Assembly (NCBI GenBank): GCA_027484105.1
Contig: JAIXUG010000015.1
Coordinates: 1-64,000 of the forward strand
Reading direction: 5' to 3'
Source of the DNA: Comamonadaceae bacterium
Lineage (GTDB): Bacteria; Pseudomonadota; Gammaproteobacteria; Burkholderiales; Burkholderiaceae_C
DNA: 64,000 nt
The translations under genes and the position numbers were made by a program. Shown in pieces: positions 1 through 9,374 of the stretch (positions within the stretch are counted from its first letter, which is position 1; every line of letters starts with the position of its first letter). The notes under the pieces were generated by a model. That model saw nothing but the letters and a program-made list of their open reading frames with translations. It made no database searches and had not been told where the DNA came from.

Positions 1-899
1 ATCAGGTCCTGGTAGTTCCAGTAGGCCGCGTAGAACTCCATCATGGTGAACTCGGGGTTGTGGCGCACCGAGATGCCTTCGTTGCGGAAGTTGCGGTTGA
101 TCTCGAACACGCGCTCAAAGCCGCCCACCAGCAGGCGCTTGAGGTAGAGCTCGGGCGCGATGCGCAGGAACATCTCTTGGTCCAGCGCGTTGTGGTGCGT
201 CACAAAAGGTTTGGCGTTGGCGCCTCCGGGAATGGGGTGCAGCATGGGCGTCTCGACTTCCAAAAAGCCGTGCTGGACCATGAACTCGCGGATGCCGCTG
301 ACGGCCTTGCTGCGCACCGCAAAGCGCTTGCGCGCGGCTTCGTCGGTCATCAGGTCGACATAACGCTGGCGGTACTTCACCTCTTGGTCGGCCACGCCGT
401 GGAATTTGTCGGGCATGGGGCGCAGGCTCTTGGTGAGCATGCGGATCGAAGTGGCATGGATCGACAACTCGCCGGTGCGGGTTTTGAACAGGTGGCCTTC
501 CACGCCCACGATGTCGCCCAGGTCCCAATGCTTGAACAGCGCGTACAGGTCTTCGCCCACGTCGTCCCGGGTCACATAGACCTGGATGCGGCCGGTGGCG
601 TCTTGCAGTGTGGCAAAGCTGGCCTTGCCCATGACGCGCTTGAGCATCATGCGGCCCGCCACTTTGGCGGTGGTTTTGGCCACGCCTTCACCGTTCAATG
701 CTTCGGCGGCTTTCTCGCCGTGGGCCTGGTGCAAGTTGGCAGCATGGTGCTCGGGCTTGAAGTCGTTGGGAAAGGCCACGCCTTTGCCGTCGGCCTGCGC
801 CTGGCGCATGGCTTTGAGTTTTTCGCGGCGCTCGGCAATCAGCTGGTTTTCATCTTGCGGGGCTGGCGCGGCTGGGGCGGTGGCTTTCGTATCGGACAT
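1..899 (-). CDS. lysS: Lysyl-tRNA synthetase, class II (3' part outside window)
   Basis: Charges tRNA-Lys with lysine in the cytoplasm. The first 299 codons are visible, out of roughly 500 usual for the family. After an Ala/Pro-rich N-terminus comes the OB-fold anticodon-binding domain (about residues 75-180, with [14 protein letters not shown] and [11 protein letters not shown]), then the start of the class II catalytic domain. Class II motif 2 is plain near residues 270-290 ([14 protein letters not shown]). The ATG at 897-899 gives [11 protein letters not shown]. The reading frame is open to the window edge, so the gene is cut only by the window. It is transcribed away from the neighbouring Lon-domain gene. 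Confidence 0.96.
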   Translation of the reverse strand, partial: MSDTKATAPAAPAPQDENQLIAERREKLKAMRQAQADGKGVAFPNDFKPEHHAANLHQAHGEKAAEALNGEGVAKTTAKVAGRMMLKRVMGKASFATLQDATGRIQVYVTRDDVGEDLYALFKHWDLGDIVGVEGHLFKTRTGELSIHATSIRMLTKSLRPMPDKFHGVADQEVKYRQRYVDLMTDEAARKRFAVRSKAVSGIREFMVQHGFLEVETPMLHPIPGGANAKPFVTHHNALDQEMFLRIAPELYLKRLLVGGFERVFEINRNFRNEGISVRHNPEFTMMEFYAAYWNYQDL

Positions 900-988
900 G
901 TCGGGCGGTGGTAGGGCCGGGTGCGCTGTGCACCTGAACCGGGGTTGCTGGAGAGCTGGGACTGCGCCAAGGCGCAAAGCCCGCTATT

Positions 989-1675
989 TTAAGAGTTTGC
1001 CGAGGGCTTCGGGCCGGGGCCGTGGGTGTTTGGCCTGGCAGAGGCCGCTGGGGCCACCAGATCGCCCACCAACTCCAGGCGCATCAGGGGCTCTTGCAGG
1101 GCAAACAAGCGGTATTTAATCTGCAGAGGCAAGGGCAACAACTCGCCCCAGCGGTGGGACAGCCAGCTGCAGTCCTGCAGGCGCCAGGCTTCATTCCAGG
1201 GGGTTACCACGCTGGGTTGGGCACTCAGCTGGGTCAGGGCCTCGTGCATTTGCACAGACAAGTGCTGCAGGTCCTCGGGCACTTGCACGCTGGGCTCGGG
1301 AGCCAGGGTGTGCACCCGGCCAAGCCACAGGCCGTCGCTGCGCTGCTGCGTGGCCTCGATGCGAAATTTCTCCACCCCCCGGCACCAGACCATCACCAAA
1401 CCCGGCTGGGGCCGCTCGATGCGCTCGATCGAGACTCGGGTGCCCATGGCCTCAAATTGCTCTGCCGCTGCACCGGGGCGGTGCACTTCGCGGCCCTGGG
1501 TCAGGGTGACCACGCCAAAGCCCGTGCCCTGGCGCTCACATTCGCCAATCATGTGCAGGTAACGCAGCTCAAACAGTTGCAAGGGCAGCAAGGCGCCCGG
1601 GAACAGCACGGTTCCCAAGGGGAACAGGGGCAATTCCATCATGGCGTTCGGGTTGGGGATGGTGCTTGGAGGCAT
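989..1675 (-). CDS. LON peptidase substrate-binding domain protein
   Basis: A 228-residue protein made almost entirely of the N-terminal substrate-binding domain of Lon protease (MELPLFPLGTVLFPG at the start, then LQLFELRYLHMI and TGFGVVTL). There is no AAA+ or protease domain, so it is a stand-alone LonN/PUA-like protein; its role is not established. The ATG at 1675 is used; a second in-frame ATG at 1642 would begin right at MMELPLFPLG and could be the true start, as neither has a clear ribosome site. It lies between lysS and the divergent yggT gene, 32 bp from the latter. Confidence 0.85.
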   Translation of the reverse strand: MPPSTIPNPNAMMELPLFPLGTVLFPGALLPLQLFELRYLHMIGECERQGTGFGVVTLTQGREVHRPGAAAEQFEAMGTRVSIERIERPQPGLVMVWCRGVEKFRIEATQQRSDGLWLGRVHTLAPEPSVQVPEDLQHLSVQMHEALTQLSAQPSVVTPWNEAWRLQDCSWLSHRWGELLPLPLQIKYRLFALQEPLMRLELVGDLVAPAASARPNTHGPGPKPSANS

Positions 1676-1707
1676 CTGGGTATCATCGCACTAGCAGGAG
1701 GATGGCC

Positions 1708-2256
1708 ATGCTGTTTCAAATGGTGAGTTTGGTGCTGGAGGTGGTGGCAGGTTTGGTGGCGGGCACTTGCTTGCTGAGGTTTTTGATGCAATGGCAGCGC
1801 ATTTCCTTTCACCAACCTTTGGGTCGGTTTGTGTTTGCGGTGACCGACTGGTTGCTCTTGCCCTTGCGCCGGGTCATTCCGCCCTGGACATCTTGGGATT
1901 TGTCGAGTCTGGTGGGGGCCTTCCTGATCAAACTGGTGCAGTACCTGCTGCTGTGGCTGGTCGCGGGCGGGCAGGGCGCTTTGGCCTTGTTGCCGCTGGT
2001 CAGTTTGGTGGGCATGGCCCAGCTGGTGGTGTCGGCCTTGAGCGCGCTGGTGCTGGTGTTGGCGGTGATGTCGTGGGTCAACCCTGGCTCGCCCATGTAC
2101 AGCCTGGTGGCGCGCTTGAGCCAGCCGTTTTTGCGGCCGTTTCAGCGGGTGGTGCCCCTGATTGGCGGGGTGGATTTGTCGCCCATCGCCTTACTGGTGG
2201 TCTTGCAGTTGGTCGGCATGGTGCTGGCGCCGCTCCACATGGGCTGGATGCACTGA
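1708..2256 (+). CDS. yggT: YggT family integral membrane protein
   Basis: A 182-residue inner-membrane protein with two tandem YggT units, each about 90 residues with hydrophobic segments (LVLEVVAGLVAGTCLLRFL near the start, and a second block from about residue 90). The family is linked to osmotic or membrane homeostasis but has no defined biochemistry. A perfect AGGAGG at 1696-1701 decides the start: it abuts an ATG at 1702 but lies 6 bp before the ATG at 1708, which gives MLFQMVSL. A bidirectional hairpin follows the stop and separates it from the convergent accD gene. Confidence 0.88.
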   Translation: MLFQMVSLVLEVVAGLVAGTCLLRFLMQWQRISFHQPLGRFVFAVTDWLLLPLRRVIPPWTSWDLSSLVGAFLIKLVQYLLLWLVAGGQGALALLPLVSLVGMAQLVVSALSALVLVLAVMSWVNPGSPMYSLVARLSQPFLRPFQRVVPLIGGVDLSPIALLVVLQLVGMVLAPLHMGWMH

Positions 2257-2278
2257 GCCAAACGCTCCGCCCAAAACA

Positions 2279-2300
2279 AAGGCCCTCCAGGGAGGGCCTT
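2279..2300 (-). terminator. Terminator of the trp-accD transcript
   Basis: AAGGCCCTCC and GGAGGGCCTT form a near-perfect GC-rich hairpin. Read on the minus strand it follows the accD stop by about 20 bp and runs into TTTGTTTTGG, so it should end leftward transcription. It may also stop readthrough from yggT. Confidence 0.75.
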
Positions 2301-2319
2301 AGGGGTGACATCCAGCAAC

Positions 2320-3192
2320 TCAGCTGACCGCGTCGGCTGGCTGGCGTTGCAACATGGCCAAGGTGGTGGCAATGGTCTTGCCCAGTTCCCGGCGATCGCA
2401 GATGAAGTCCACCGCGCCCTTGCTTTGCAAAAACTCCGAGCGCTGGAAGCCTTCAGGCAAGGTCACGCGCACGGTGCTTTCGATCACGCGGGGTCCGGCA
2501 AAACCAATCAGCGCTTTGGGCTCGGCGATCACCACATCGCCCAAGAAGGCAAAACCGGCCGACACGCCGCCCATGGTCGGGTCGGTCAGCACGCTGATGT
2601 AGGGCAGGCCCTTCTTGGCCAAACGGGTCAAGGCGGCATTGGTCTTGGCCATTTGCATGAGCGAGAGCAAGCCTTCTTGCATGCGCGCTCCGCCCGTGGC
2701 AGTGAAGCAGACAAAAGGCACTTTTTGCGCGATGGCGGTTTCCACGCCACGCACAAAGCGCTCGCCCACCACCGAGCCCATCGAGCCGCCCATGAAGTCG
2801 AATTCAAAGCAGGCTGCCACCAGGTTGATGCTGTGCACCGAGCCGCCCATGACCACCAGGGCATCGGTCTCGCCCGTGTTGTCCATGGCTTCTTTCAGGC
2901 GCTCGGGGTACTTGCGGCTGTCCTTGAACTTGAGGGGGTCCACCGGCACGACTTCCTGGCCGATTTCGTAGCGGCCTTCACCGTCCAGAAAAGCGTTCAA
3001 GCGGGCGCGCGCGCCAATGCGCAGGTGGTGCGCGCAACCTGGGCAGACGTTGTGGTTTTCTTCCAGGTCGGTTTTGTAGAGCACCGTTTCGCAGCTGGGG
3101 CACTTGACCCACAAGCCCTCAGGCACCGTGCGGCGATCGGCCGGGTCGGTGTGCTGGATCTTGGGGGGGAGCAGTTTTTCGAGCCAACTCAT
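2320..3192 (-). CDS. accD: Acetyl-CoA carboxylase carboxyltransferase subunit beta
   Basis: AccD pairs with AccA to move the carboxyl group from biotin carrier protein to acetyl-CoA, giving malonyl-CoA for fatty acid synthesis. 290 residues, normal length. The N-terminal zinc ribbon is complete ([10 protein letters not shown], then [10 protein letters not shown], residues about 30-55). The crotonase-like carboxyltransferase core follows, with [11 protein letters not shown] and [12 protein letters not shown]. The ATG at 3192 has AGGAG upstream. It is the last gene of the truA-trpF-trpB-trpA-accD series, separated from trpA by 108 bp holding two inverted repeats. Confidence 0.97.
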   Translation of the reverse strand: MSWLEKLLPPKIQHTDPADRRTVPEGLWVKCPSCETVLYKTDLEENHNVCPGCAHHLRIGARARLNAFLDGEGRYEIGQEVVPVDPLKFKDSRKYPERLKEAMDNTGETDALVVMGGSVHSINLVAACFEFDFMGGSMGSVVGERFVRGVETAIAQKVPFVCFTATGGARMQEGLLSLMQMAKTNAALTRLAKKGLPYISVLTDPTMGGVSAGFAFLGDVVIAEPKALIGFAGPRVIESTVRVTLPEGFQRSEFLQSKGAVDFICDRRELGKTIATTLAMLQRQPADAVS

Positions 3193-3224
3193 GAGGGTTT
3201 CTCCTTGTGCGGCAAATTATCGTT

Positions 3225-3298
3225 GAAACGGGCCCGGGCTCGTTTCACATGGCGAAGCTGGCCAGGGCCAGATTCCGGCCGCCGGGGCAGGCCCTGGC
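3225..3298. repeat. Two inverted repeats between trpA and accD
   Basis: The trpA-accD gap contains an 11-bp palindrome (GAAACG.GCCC arms, 3225-3246, one mismatch) and a second inverted repeat with perfect 9-bp arms GCCAGGGCC (3261-3269) and GGCCCTGGC (3290-3298), ending 2 bp before the trpA stop. Neither is followed by a T tract, so a simple terminator is unlikely. They may stabilise a transcript end or tune accD expression relative to trp. Confidence 0.5.
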
Positions 3299-3300
3299 GC

Positions 3301-4110
3301 TCAGGCGTCCAGCGCTTGCCGGATGCCTGAGAGGAACTCACCCGCCACGGCATGGACACCGTCTGCCGGGGCCGCATCGATCAACTGGATCAGGCGCGAG
3401 CCGATCACCACCGCATCGGCCACGCGGCCGATGGCTTTGGCGGTCGTCGCATCGCGGATGCCAAAGCCCACACCCACCGGCACGCTGACGTGTTGGCGGA
3501 TGCGGGGCAGCATGGCTTCGACCGCGTCGGTGTCCAGCGTGCCGGAGCCGGTCACGCCCTTGAGCGACACGTAATACACATAACCGCTGGCCACCTGGGC
3601 CACTTGCTGCATGCGTTCGTCGGTGCTGGTGGGGGCCAGCAAGAAGATCAGGTCCATGCTGTGGGCGCGCAGCTTGGCGGCAAATTCCACGCATTCTTCG
3701 GGCGGGTAGTCCACGATCAGCACGCCGTCCACACCCGCGGCCGAAGCATCGCGGATGAAGCTGTCGGCGCCGTGCTTTTGGTCGTAGCGCTCCACCGGGT
3801 TGGCATAACCCATCAGCACCACCGGGGTGGTGGTGTTGGTTTGGCGAAATTCGCGCACCATGTCCATCACCTGCACGGTGCCGATGCCCAGCGCCAAAGC
3901 CCGGTCACCGGCTTTCTGGATCACGGGGCCGTCGGCCGATGGGTCAGAAAACGGCACCCCCAGCTCGATGATGTCGGAGCCGGCCTCGGCCATGGCATGC
4001 ATCAGTGGCACGGTGCTGGTTTTTTGGGGAAAGCCGGCCGTGACATAGGGAATCAGCGCTTTGCGGCCTTGGGCTTTCAGGGCGGAGAGGGTGGCGTCGA
4101 TGCGGCTCAT
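3301..4110 (-). CDS. trpA: Tryptophan synthase alpha chain
   Basis: Cleaves indole-3-glycerol phosphate to indole and glyceraldehyde 3-phosphate; indole is passed through a tunnel to TrpB. 269 residues, a single TIM barrel. The catalytic Glu lies in ELGVPFSDP and the catalytic Asp in [21 protein letters not shown] and [16 protein letters not shown] are further family signatures. The ATG at 4110 follows the trpB stop by 10 bp, so the two are cotranscribed and probably coupled. Confidence 0.98.
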   Translation of the reverse strand: MSRIDATLSALKAQGRKALIPYVTAGFPQKTSTVPLMHAMAEAGSDIIELGVPFSDPSADGPVIQKAGDRALALGIGTVQVMDMVREFRQTNTTTPVVLMGYANPVERYDQKHGADSFIRDASAAGVDGVLIVDYPPEECVEFAAKLRAHSMDLIFLLAPTSTDERMQQVAQVASGYVYYVSLKGVTGSGTLDTDAVEAMLPRIRQHVSVPVGVGFGIRDATTAKAIGRVADAVVIGSRLIQLIDAAPADGVHAVAGEFLSGIRQALDA

Positions 4111-4120
4111 GTTCTGCCCC

Positions 4121-5404
4121 TTATTTGACGAAGTTCACAGGCTGCTCGCCACCTTTGACCGACTGGCCTTGGCAGCTGGGTCGGCAGAAAAAGTCGGCGT
4201 TCGACAAGTCGGCCACGGTGCCGATGTCCTTGTCGCCACGGCCCGACAGGTTGACCAGGATCGACTGGTCAGTGCGCATGGTTTTGGCCAGTTTCATGGC
4301 GTAGGCAATGGCGTGGCTGGATTCGAGCGCGGGGATGATGCCTTCGGTGCGACACAGGTAGTGGAAGGCTTCGAGCGCTTCCTGATCGGTGATGCCCACA
4401 TACTCGGCGCGGCCGATGTCTTTGAGGAAGGCGTGCTCGGGGCCCACGCCGGGGTAGTCCAGACCGGCGCTGACGCTGTGCGTTTCGGTGATCTGGCCGT
4501 TTTCGTCTTGCAAAATGTAAGTGCGGTTGCCGTGCAGCACGCCGGGGCTGCCCAGTTGCAGCGAGCAGGAGTGCTTGCCCGAATCCATGCCTTCGCCCGC
4601 GGCTTCCACGCCGATCAGGCGGGTGTTTTCGTAGGGAATATAGGGGTAGAAGATGCCCATGGCGTTGCTGCCACCGCCCACGCAGGCAATCACGGCGTCG
4701 GGCTGCTGTTCGGCCATCTTCAATGTTTTGAACATCTCGGGCATTTGGGTGAGGCACTCCTCGCCAATCACGCTCTGGAAGTCGCGCACCATCATGGGGT
4801 AGGGGTGTGGGCCTGCCACCGTGCCGATGATGTAGAAGGTGTTGTCCACATTGGCCACCCAGTCGCGCATGGCTTCGTTCAAGGCGTCTTTCAGGGTCTT
4901 GCTGCCCGACTCCACCGGCACCACGGTCGCGCCCAAGAGCTTCATGCGGTAAACGTTGGGGCTTTGGCGCTTGACGTCTTCGCTGCCCATGTACACCACA
5001 CACTCCAGCCCATAGCGCGCACAGATGGTTGCGGTGGCCACACCGTGCTGGCCCGCGCCGGTCTCGGCAATGATGCGCGGCTTGCCCATGCGCTTGGCGA
5101 GCATGGCCTGGCCGATGGTGTTGTTGATCTTGTGTGCGCCCGTGTGGTTCAGGTCTTCGCGCTTCAAGAAAATCTGCGCGCCACCCATCTCACGGCTCAT
5201 GCGGGCGGCGTGGTACACGGGCGAGGGACGGCCCACAAAGTGCGCCAGCTCGGACTTGAATTCGGCCATGAAGGCCGGGTCGTGCTGGTATTGGGCGTAG
5301 GCGGCTTTGAGTTCGTTGATGGCGTGCGTCAGGGTTTCGCTGACAAAGCTGCCGCCATACACGCCGAAATGGCCTTTGAGGTCGGGTTGTTGGTAGTCAA
5401 ACAT
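4121..5404 (-). CDS. trpB: Tryptophan synthase beta chain
   Basis: PLP enzyme that condenses indole with serine to tryptophan, in an alpha2-beta2 complex with TrpA. 427 residues, slightly longer than the roughly 400 usual because of a C-terminal tail ([20 protein letters not shown]). The PLP lysine is in [10 protein letters not shown] and the phosphate-binding loop is VGGGSNAMG. The start is the ATG at 5404 ([18 protein letters not shown]). It lies 87 bp downstream of trpF and 10 bp upstream of trpA. Confidence 0.98.
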   Translation of the reverse strand: MFDYQQPDLKGHFGVYGGSFVSETLTHAINELKAAYAQYQHDPAFMAEFKSELAHFVGRPSPVYHAARMSREMGGAQIFLKREDLNHTGAHKINNTIGQAMLAKRMGKPRIIAETGAGQHGVATATICARYGLECVVYMGSEDVKRQSPNVYRMKLLGATVVPVESGSKTLKDALNEAMRDWVANVDNTFYIIGTVAGPHPYPMMVRDFQSVIGEECLTQMPEMFKTLKMAEQQPDAVIACVGGGSNAMGIFYPYIPYENTRLIGVEAAGEGMDSGKHSCSLQLGSPGVLHGNRTYILQDENGQITETHSVSAGLDYPGVGPEHAFLKDIGRAEYVGITDQEALEAFHYLCRTEGIIPALESSHAIAYAMKLAKTMRTDQSILVNLSGRGDKDIGTVADLSNADFFCRPSCQGQSVKGGEQPVNFVK

Positions 5405-5491
5405 GGTGTGTGGCTCTGTGAAGGTGGGGCCGCTCGGTGCATGCAGATGGCATGCGCTCCAAGTGCAAACTAAACGGACCCGAGGAATGCT

Positions 5492-6193
5492 TTAAAGGGG
5501 GAAGTCGTGGTCGGCGGTGCGCACCGCCTGGACAAATTGCCGCATTTTGTCGGCATCTTTCAGGCCCTTGCCTGCTTCGATGCCCGAGCTCACGTCAACG
5601 GCCAGTGACAGGCCGCGCGAGCGCAGCGCCCGAATGCCATCGGCCACGTTTGCAGGTGTGAGTCCACCAGACAAAACGAGGTGAGCATTGACGTTTGGTG
5701 GCAGCAGTGACCAATGGAATGTTTTCCCGCCGCCGCCGTATCCGTCGACGTGGGCGTCGAGCAGCAGGGCTTGGGCTTGATGGTGGAGGTGGGCAAATTC
5801 TAGCAAGTCGAAGTCGGCCACCTCGGACAGGGGGATTCGGGCGGCTTTGAGGTGCGGGCGGCCGGTGCGCTGGGTCATGGCCTCGCAAAATTCAGGCGAT
5901 TCGTCGCCATGGAACTGCAGCACAGCACCCGGCACAACCGCGCAAGCGGCGGCGATGCGCTCGGGCGTGTCGTTGACGAACAGCAGCACGGGCTGCACAA
6001 AGGCAGGCAGCAGCCGGGCCAGCTCGGCCGCAAGCTCGATGCTGACGCTGCGTGGGCTGGGGGGGTACAGCACAAAACCAATCGCATCGGCACCCGTTGC
6101 ACATGCGGCCAGCACGTCGGCCTCGCGGGTGAAGCCGCACATCTTGATGCGGGTGCGATGCTGGGGCGACAGGCGGTGTTCTGGCGAGGTCAT
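5492..6193 (-). CDS. trpF: Phosphoribosylanthranilate isomerase
   Basis: Third step of tryptophan synthesis: phosphoribosylanthranilate to CdRP. 233 residues from the chosen start. The TIM barrel begins with RIKMCGFTREADV, holding the catalytic Cys; LLLDAHVDGYGGGGKTF and LSGGLTPANV carry the catalytic Asp and phosphate-binding loops. I place the start at the ATG at 6193, which shares ATGA with the truA stop (translational coupling), rather than the ATG three codons upstream that would overlap truA further. Confidence 0.95.
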   Translation of the reverse strand: MTSPEHRLSPQHRTRIKMCGFTREADVLAACATGADAIGFVLYPPSPRSVSIELAAELARLLPAFVQPVLLFVNDTPERIAAACAVVPGAVLQFHGDESPEFCEAMTQRTGRPHLKAARIPLSEVADFDLLEFAHLHHQAQALLLDAHVDGYGGGGKTFHWSLLPPNVNAHLVLSGGLTPANVADGIRALRSRGLSLAVDVSSGIEAGKGLKDADKMRQFVQAVRTADHDFPL

Positions 6194-6975
6194 GGCAACC
6201 AATCAAAAACGGGTGTGGTGTCAGGCAAACCCCATTCAGGGCTGTAAATCGGCCCGGCAAAGTACAGGCCATCGGGCGAAAACGTGGGGGCGGCAGCATC
6301 CCGGCTTTTGGCCAGCAGCACTTCGCGCATCCAGTCGGGCGATTGCTGGCCCTGGCCAATGCTGACCAGGCAGCCCATGATGTTGCGGATCATGTGGTGC
6401 AAAAAGGCATTGCCTTCAAATTCAAAGCGCCAGTATGCCCCGCGTTTGGAAATGTCGATCTGACGCAGCGTCTTGACGGGCGACAGCGCCTGACAGCTGC
6501 TGGCCCGAAAGGAAGAAAAATCGTGTTCACCCAGCAAATGCTGGCTGGCTTGGCGCATCGCGTCTTCGTTCAGCGGGTGGTAGACCCAGCCCACACGGCC
6601 AGCTTCCAGGCTGGGGCGCACGCGCGAGTCGAGCAGCACGTAGATGTAGCGTCTGCCCAGGGCGCTGCCCCGGCAGTGGAAATTGCCCGGCACCACTTGG
6701 GCCCACTGCACCGCAATGTCAGACGGCAAATACCGGTTGGTGCCGCGCACCCAGGAATGGGGCTCGCGATCGATGTCGGTGTCAAAGTGCACCACCTGCA
6801 TCAGGCCGTGCACACCGGCGTCGGTGCGGCCTGCGCACAGGGTGCTGATGCGGGGCACATCGGCAAACAGGCTTAGGGCTTTTTCGAGCTTGTCCTGGAT
6901 GGTCAAACCCGTGCTTTGGCTTTGCCAGCCCTGGTAGGCCGTACCCGAATAACAAATGCCCAGCGCAAGTCTCAT
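6190..6975 (-). CDS. truA: tRNA pseudouridine(38-40) synthase
   Basis: Makes pseudouridine at positions 38-40 of tRNA anticodon stems. 261 residues, normal length. The catalytic Asp is in CAGRTDAGVHG (about residues 49-59); GICYSGTAYQGWQ near the N-terminus and FLHHMIRNIMGCLV near residue 200 are family signatures. Its stop overlaps the trpF start. In many Burkholderiales fimV lies directly upstream; here only 81 bp separate truA from asd. Confidence 0.96.
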   Translation of the reverse strand: MRLALGICYSGTAYQGWQSQSTGLTIQDKLEKALSLFADVPRISTLCAGRTDAGVHGLMQVVHFDTDIDREPHSWVRGTNRYLPSDIAVQWAQVVPGNFHCRGSALGRRYIYVLLDSRVRPSLEAGRVGWVYHPLNEDAMRQASQHLLGEHDFSSFRASSCQALSPVKTLRQIDISKRGAYWRFEFEGNAFLHHMIRNIMGCLVSIGQGQQSPDWMREVLLAKSRDAAAPTFSPDGLYFAGPIYSPEWGLPDTTPVFDWLP

Positions 6976-7056
6976 CGTGCAGGCCTTGGCCGTGTCCAGC
7001 GCATGAACGGCCCCAGCCAGGAGTTCAGTGCTGTGGACACACGGGTCATGGCGAGG

Positions 7057-8187
7057 TCAGGCGTCCAGCAAGATGCGCAGCATGCGGCGCAGCGGCTCGG
7101 CCGCGCCCCACAGCAGCTGGTCACCGATGGTGAAGGCGCCCACATATTCTGGTCCCATGGCCAGTTTGCGCACACGGCCCACCGGGATGGTCATGGTGCC
7201 GGTCACGGCCACAGGGGTCAGGTCGCGGATGGTGGCCTCGCGGGTGTTGGGCACCAGTTTGACCCACTCGTTGTCGGCGGCGATCATGGCCTCGATGTCG
7301 GCCACGGGCACGTCTTTTTTGAGCTTGAAAGTCAGGGCCTGGCTGTGGCAGCGCATCGCGCCCACCCGCACGCAGAAACCGTCCACGGGAATGGCGGCAG
7401 AGCCAAAGCCCTCGCCCATGCCCAGAATCTTGTTGGTTTCGGCCATGCCTTTCCACTCTTCCTTGGACTGGCCATTGCCCAAATCTTTGTCGATCCAGGG
7501 AATCAGCGAGCCACCCAGTGGCACGCCAAAATTGGCGGTCTCGGCAGCCGTCAAGGCACGCTGCTTGGCCACGACCATGCGGTCGATTTCGAGAATGGCG
7601 CTCTTGGGGTCGTCCAGCAGGGCTTTGACTTCGGCGTTCAGGGTGCCGTATTGGGTCAGCAGCTCGCGCATGTGCTGTGCGCCGCCGCCAGAGGCCGCTT
7701 GGTAGGTCTGGGTGCTCATCCACTCGACCAGACCGGCTTTGTAAAGGGCGCCTACGCCCATCAACATGCACGAGACGGTGCAGTTGCCGCCCACCCAGTT
7801 TTTGCCACCGTGGGCCAGGGCGTTCTTGATCACGGGCATGTTGACCGGATCGAGGATGATCACGGCGTCTTTTTGCATGCGCAGGGTTGAAGCGGCGTCG
7901 ATCCAGTGGCCATTCCAGCCTGCCGCGCGCAGCTTGGGGAAAACCTCGGAGGTGTAGTCGCCGCCCTGGGCGGTGATGATGATCTCGCAGCGCTGGAGCT
8001 GCTCCAGGTTGAAAGCGTCTTGCAGCGTGGTTTCGTTCTTGGCCATCGCAGGGGCTTTGCCGCCTGCGTTCGATGTGGAGAAGAACAGGGGCTCGATCAG
8101 GTCAAAGTCTTTTTCCTGAATCATGCGGTCCATCAGAACCGAGCCGACCATGCCGCGCCAGCCGACCAAACCTACTAACTTGCTCAT
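7057..8187 (-). CDS. asd: Aspartate-semialdehyde dehydrogenase
   Basis: Reduces aspartyl phosphate to aspartate semialdehyde with NADPH, the branch point to lysine, diaminopimelate, methionine and threonine. 376 residues. The NADP loop is at the N-terminus ([15 protein letters not shown]); the catalytic Cys lies in [23 protein letters not shown] is a family signature. In related genomes asd directly follows leuB on the same strand; here a transporter-deacylase pair and an 8-kb secretion island lie between them. Confidence 0.97.
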   Translation of the reverse strand: MSKLVGLVGWRGMVGSVLMDRMIQEKDFDLIEPLFFSTSNAGGKAPAMAKNETTLQDAFNLEQLQRCEIIITAQGGDYTSEVFPKLRAAGWNGHWIDAASTLRMQKDAVIILDPVNMPVIKNALAHGGKNWVGGNCTVSCMLMGVGALYKAGLVEWMSTQTYQAASGGGAQHMRELLTQYGTLNAEVKALLDDPKSAILEIDRMVVAKQRALTAAETANFGVPLGGSLIPWIDKDLGNGQSKEEWKGMAETNKILGMGEGFGSAAIPVDGFCVRVGAMRCHSQALTFKLKKDVPVADIEAMIAADNEWVKLVPNTREATIRDLTPVAVTGTMTIPVGRVRKLAMGPEYVGAFTIGDQLLWGAAEPLRRMLRILLDA

Positions 8188-8279
8188 TTCAACGCCCTTT
8201 CAGTTTTTAAAACAGTGTTTGACCAGACTGTTTGCCCGGCTCGTCTGGCCGGGGAGGGCGCACGACGAACCAGGCCGGA

Positions 8280-8381
8280 TCAGCCCTTAATGGTCGTGGT
8301 TTTGGTGGTGATTGCACGCGCACCAACAGCCACTGCAGCGGCAGCGGTCAGGTTCAGGGTGAACAGGCGGGCGTGAAACAT
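8280..8381 (-). CDS. Possible small peptide downstream region of leuB/upstream of asd
   Basis: A 33-codon frame (start MFHARLFTLNL, then a short Ala/Val-rich hydrophobic stretch, end TTKTTTIKG) lies 92 bp upstream of asd on the same strand. The hydrophobic centre suggests a tiny membrane or exported peptide, but I see no convincing ribosome site and no lipobox. I do not recognise it. It may be chance, or an entericidin-like remnant of the kind sometimes found among leu genes. Confidence 0.22.
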   Translation of the reverse strand: MFHARLFTLNLTAAAAVAVGARAITTKTTTIKG

Positions 8382-8449
8382 GGGGCTTGATTGTAGCGGA
8401 TTGGCTGGCGTGGAACTGACAGCGGGCAGGGCGTCCCCGCGTAAACCCT

Positions 8450-8480
8450 TTGTTCCGGGCATGTTCGGGGTCCCTATACT
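8450..8480 (+). promoter_or_regulatory. Candidate sigma70 promoter for the transporter-deacylase pair
   Basis: TTGTTC at 8450-8455 and TATACT at 8475-8480, with a long 19-bp spacer, precede an AAGGAAA ribosome site and the ATG at 8499. The -10 is good; the spacing is poor. Confidence 0.35.
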
Positions 8481-8498
8481 TTTGGAAAGGAAATTCGG

Positions 8499-9374
8499 AT
8501 GACGGCACAACAACTGATCTTGAGCCTGGTGCTGGCCACCATGGTGTTTTCGGTGGCACTGGAATTGCGCATCGACGACTTCCGGCGGGTCGCCCAGACC
8601 CCGCGTGCGGTGCTGTGTGGCTTGATTCCCCAATTCATTTTGTTGCCGGTGGGTACCTGGTTGGCCACATTGGCGCTGGATTTGCCCGCCAACGTCGAGG
8701 CCGCGATGATCTTGGTGGCGGCCTGTCCGGGGGGCAGCCTGAGCAATGTGGTGACCCACATGGGGCGCGGCAACACGGCCTTGTCGGTCAGCATCTCAGC
8801 GGTGGCCAGTGTGCTGGCGCTGTTGGCCACGCCCTTCAACTTCAGCTGGATGATCGCGGCCAACCCCGAAACCGCATCCTGGTTGCGCGAGTTGTCGATC
8901 GACCCCTCCGGCATTTGGTTGAGCCTGGTGGCGCTCTTGGGCATTCCGCTGACGCTGGGGCTGTGGTTTTCGCACCGCCTGCCGGCTCTGACACAGCGCA
9001 TCCGCAAGCCGCTGGGCCGCTTTGCCGTGGGCGCTTTGATCTTGTTCATCGTCGCCGGGCTCATCAAGGAGCGGCAGTTGTTGACGCTCGGTCTCTTGCC
9101 CACCTTTTTGATGGTGGTGCTGCACAACGCCAGTGGCCTGTTTCTGGGCTGGGCCACAGCCCAAGCCATGCGCATGAACGAGCGGGACCGCCGGGCCATC
9201 ATGATCGAAGGCGGCATGCAGAACTCGGGCCTGGCGCTGGGCATCATCGCAGTGCAGTTTGGCAGCGATCTGGGCATGGTCACCCTGGCCAGCCTGTGGG
9301 GCATTTGGCACATCGTCAGCGGCATGGGCCTGGCCCTGTATTGGAGAAGAAAAGATGCTCGATTGCTTGATTAA
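8499..9374 (+). CDS. BASS-family (bile acid:sodium symporter-like) transporter
   Basis: A 291-residue inner-membrane protein with about nine or ten hydrophobic segments and the family pattern of two inverted five-helix repeats. Signatures include ALELRIDDFRR near the N-terminus, VAACPGGSLSNVV (about residue 85, crossover region of the first repeat) and EGGMQNSGLALGIIAVQFG (about residues 240-260, second repeat). Relatives move organic anions such as bile acids, pyruvate or pantoate with sodium; the substrate here is unknown. It overlaps the next gene by 20 bp, so the transporter probably supplies the deacylase substrate or exports its product. This is an inference from context only. Confidence 0.85.
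   Translation: MTAQQLILSLVLATMVFSVALELRIDDFRRVAQTPRAVLCGLIPQFILLPVGTWLATLALDLPANVEAAMILVAACPGGSLSNVVTHMGRGNTALSVSISAVASVLALLATPFNFSWMIAANPETASWLRELSIDPSGIWLSLVALLGIPLTLGLWFSHRLPALTQRIRKPLGRFAVGALILFIVAGLIKERQLLTLGLLPTFLMVVLHNASGLFLGWATAQAMRMNERDRRAIMIEGGMQNSGLALGIIAVQFGSDLGMVTLASLWGIWHIVSGMGLALYWRRKDARLLD

Noticed and set aside
4061-5473. 470-codon plus-strand frame opposite trpB
   Set aside because: Shadow of trpB, which has all catalytic motifs.
6972-7175. 67-codon minus-strand frame as a fimV remnant
   Set aside because: It overlaps asd out of frame, is Cys/Trp-rich without LysM or TPR features, and has no resemblance to FimV.
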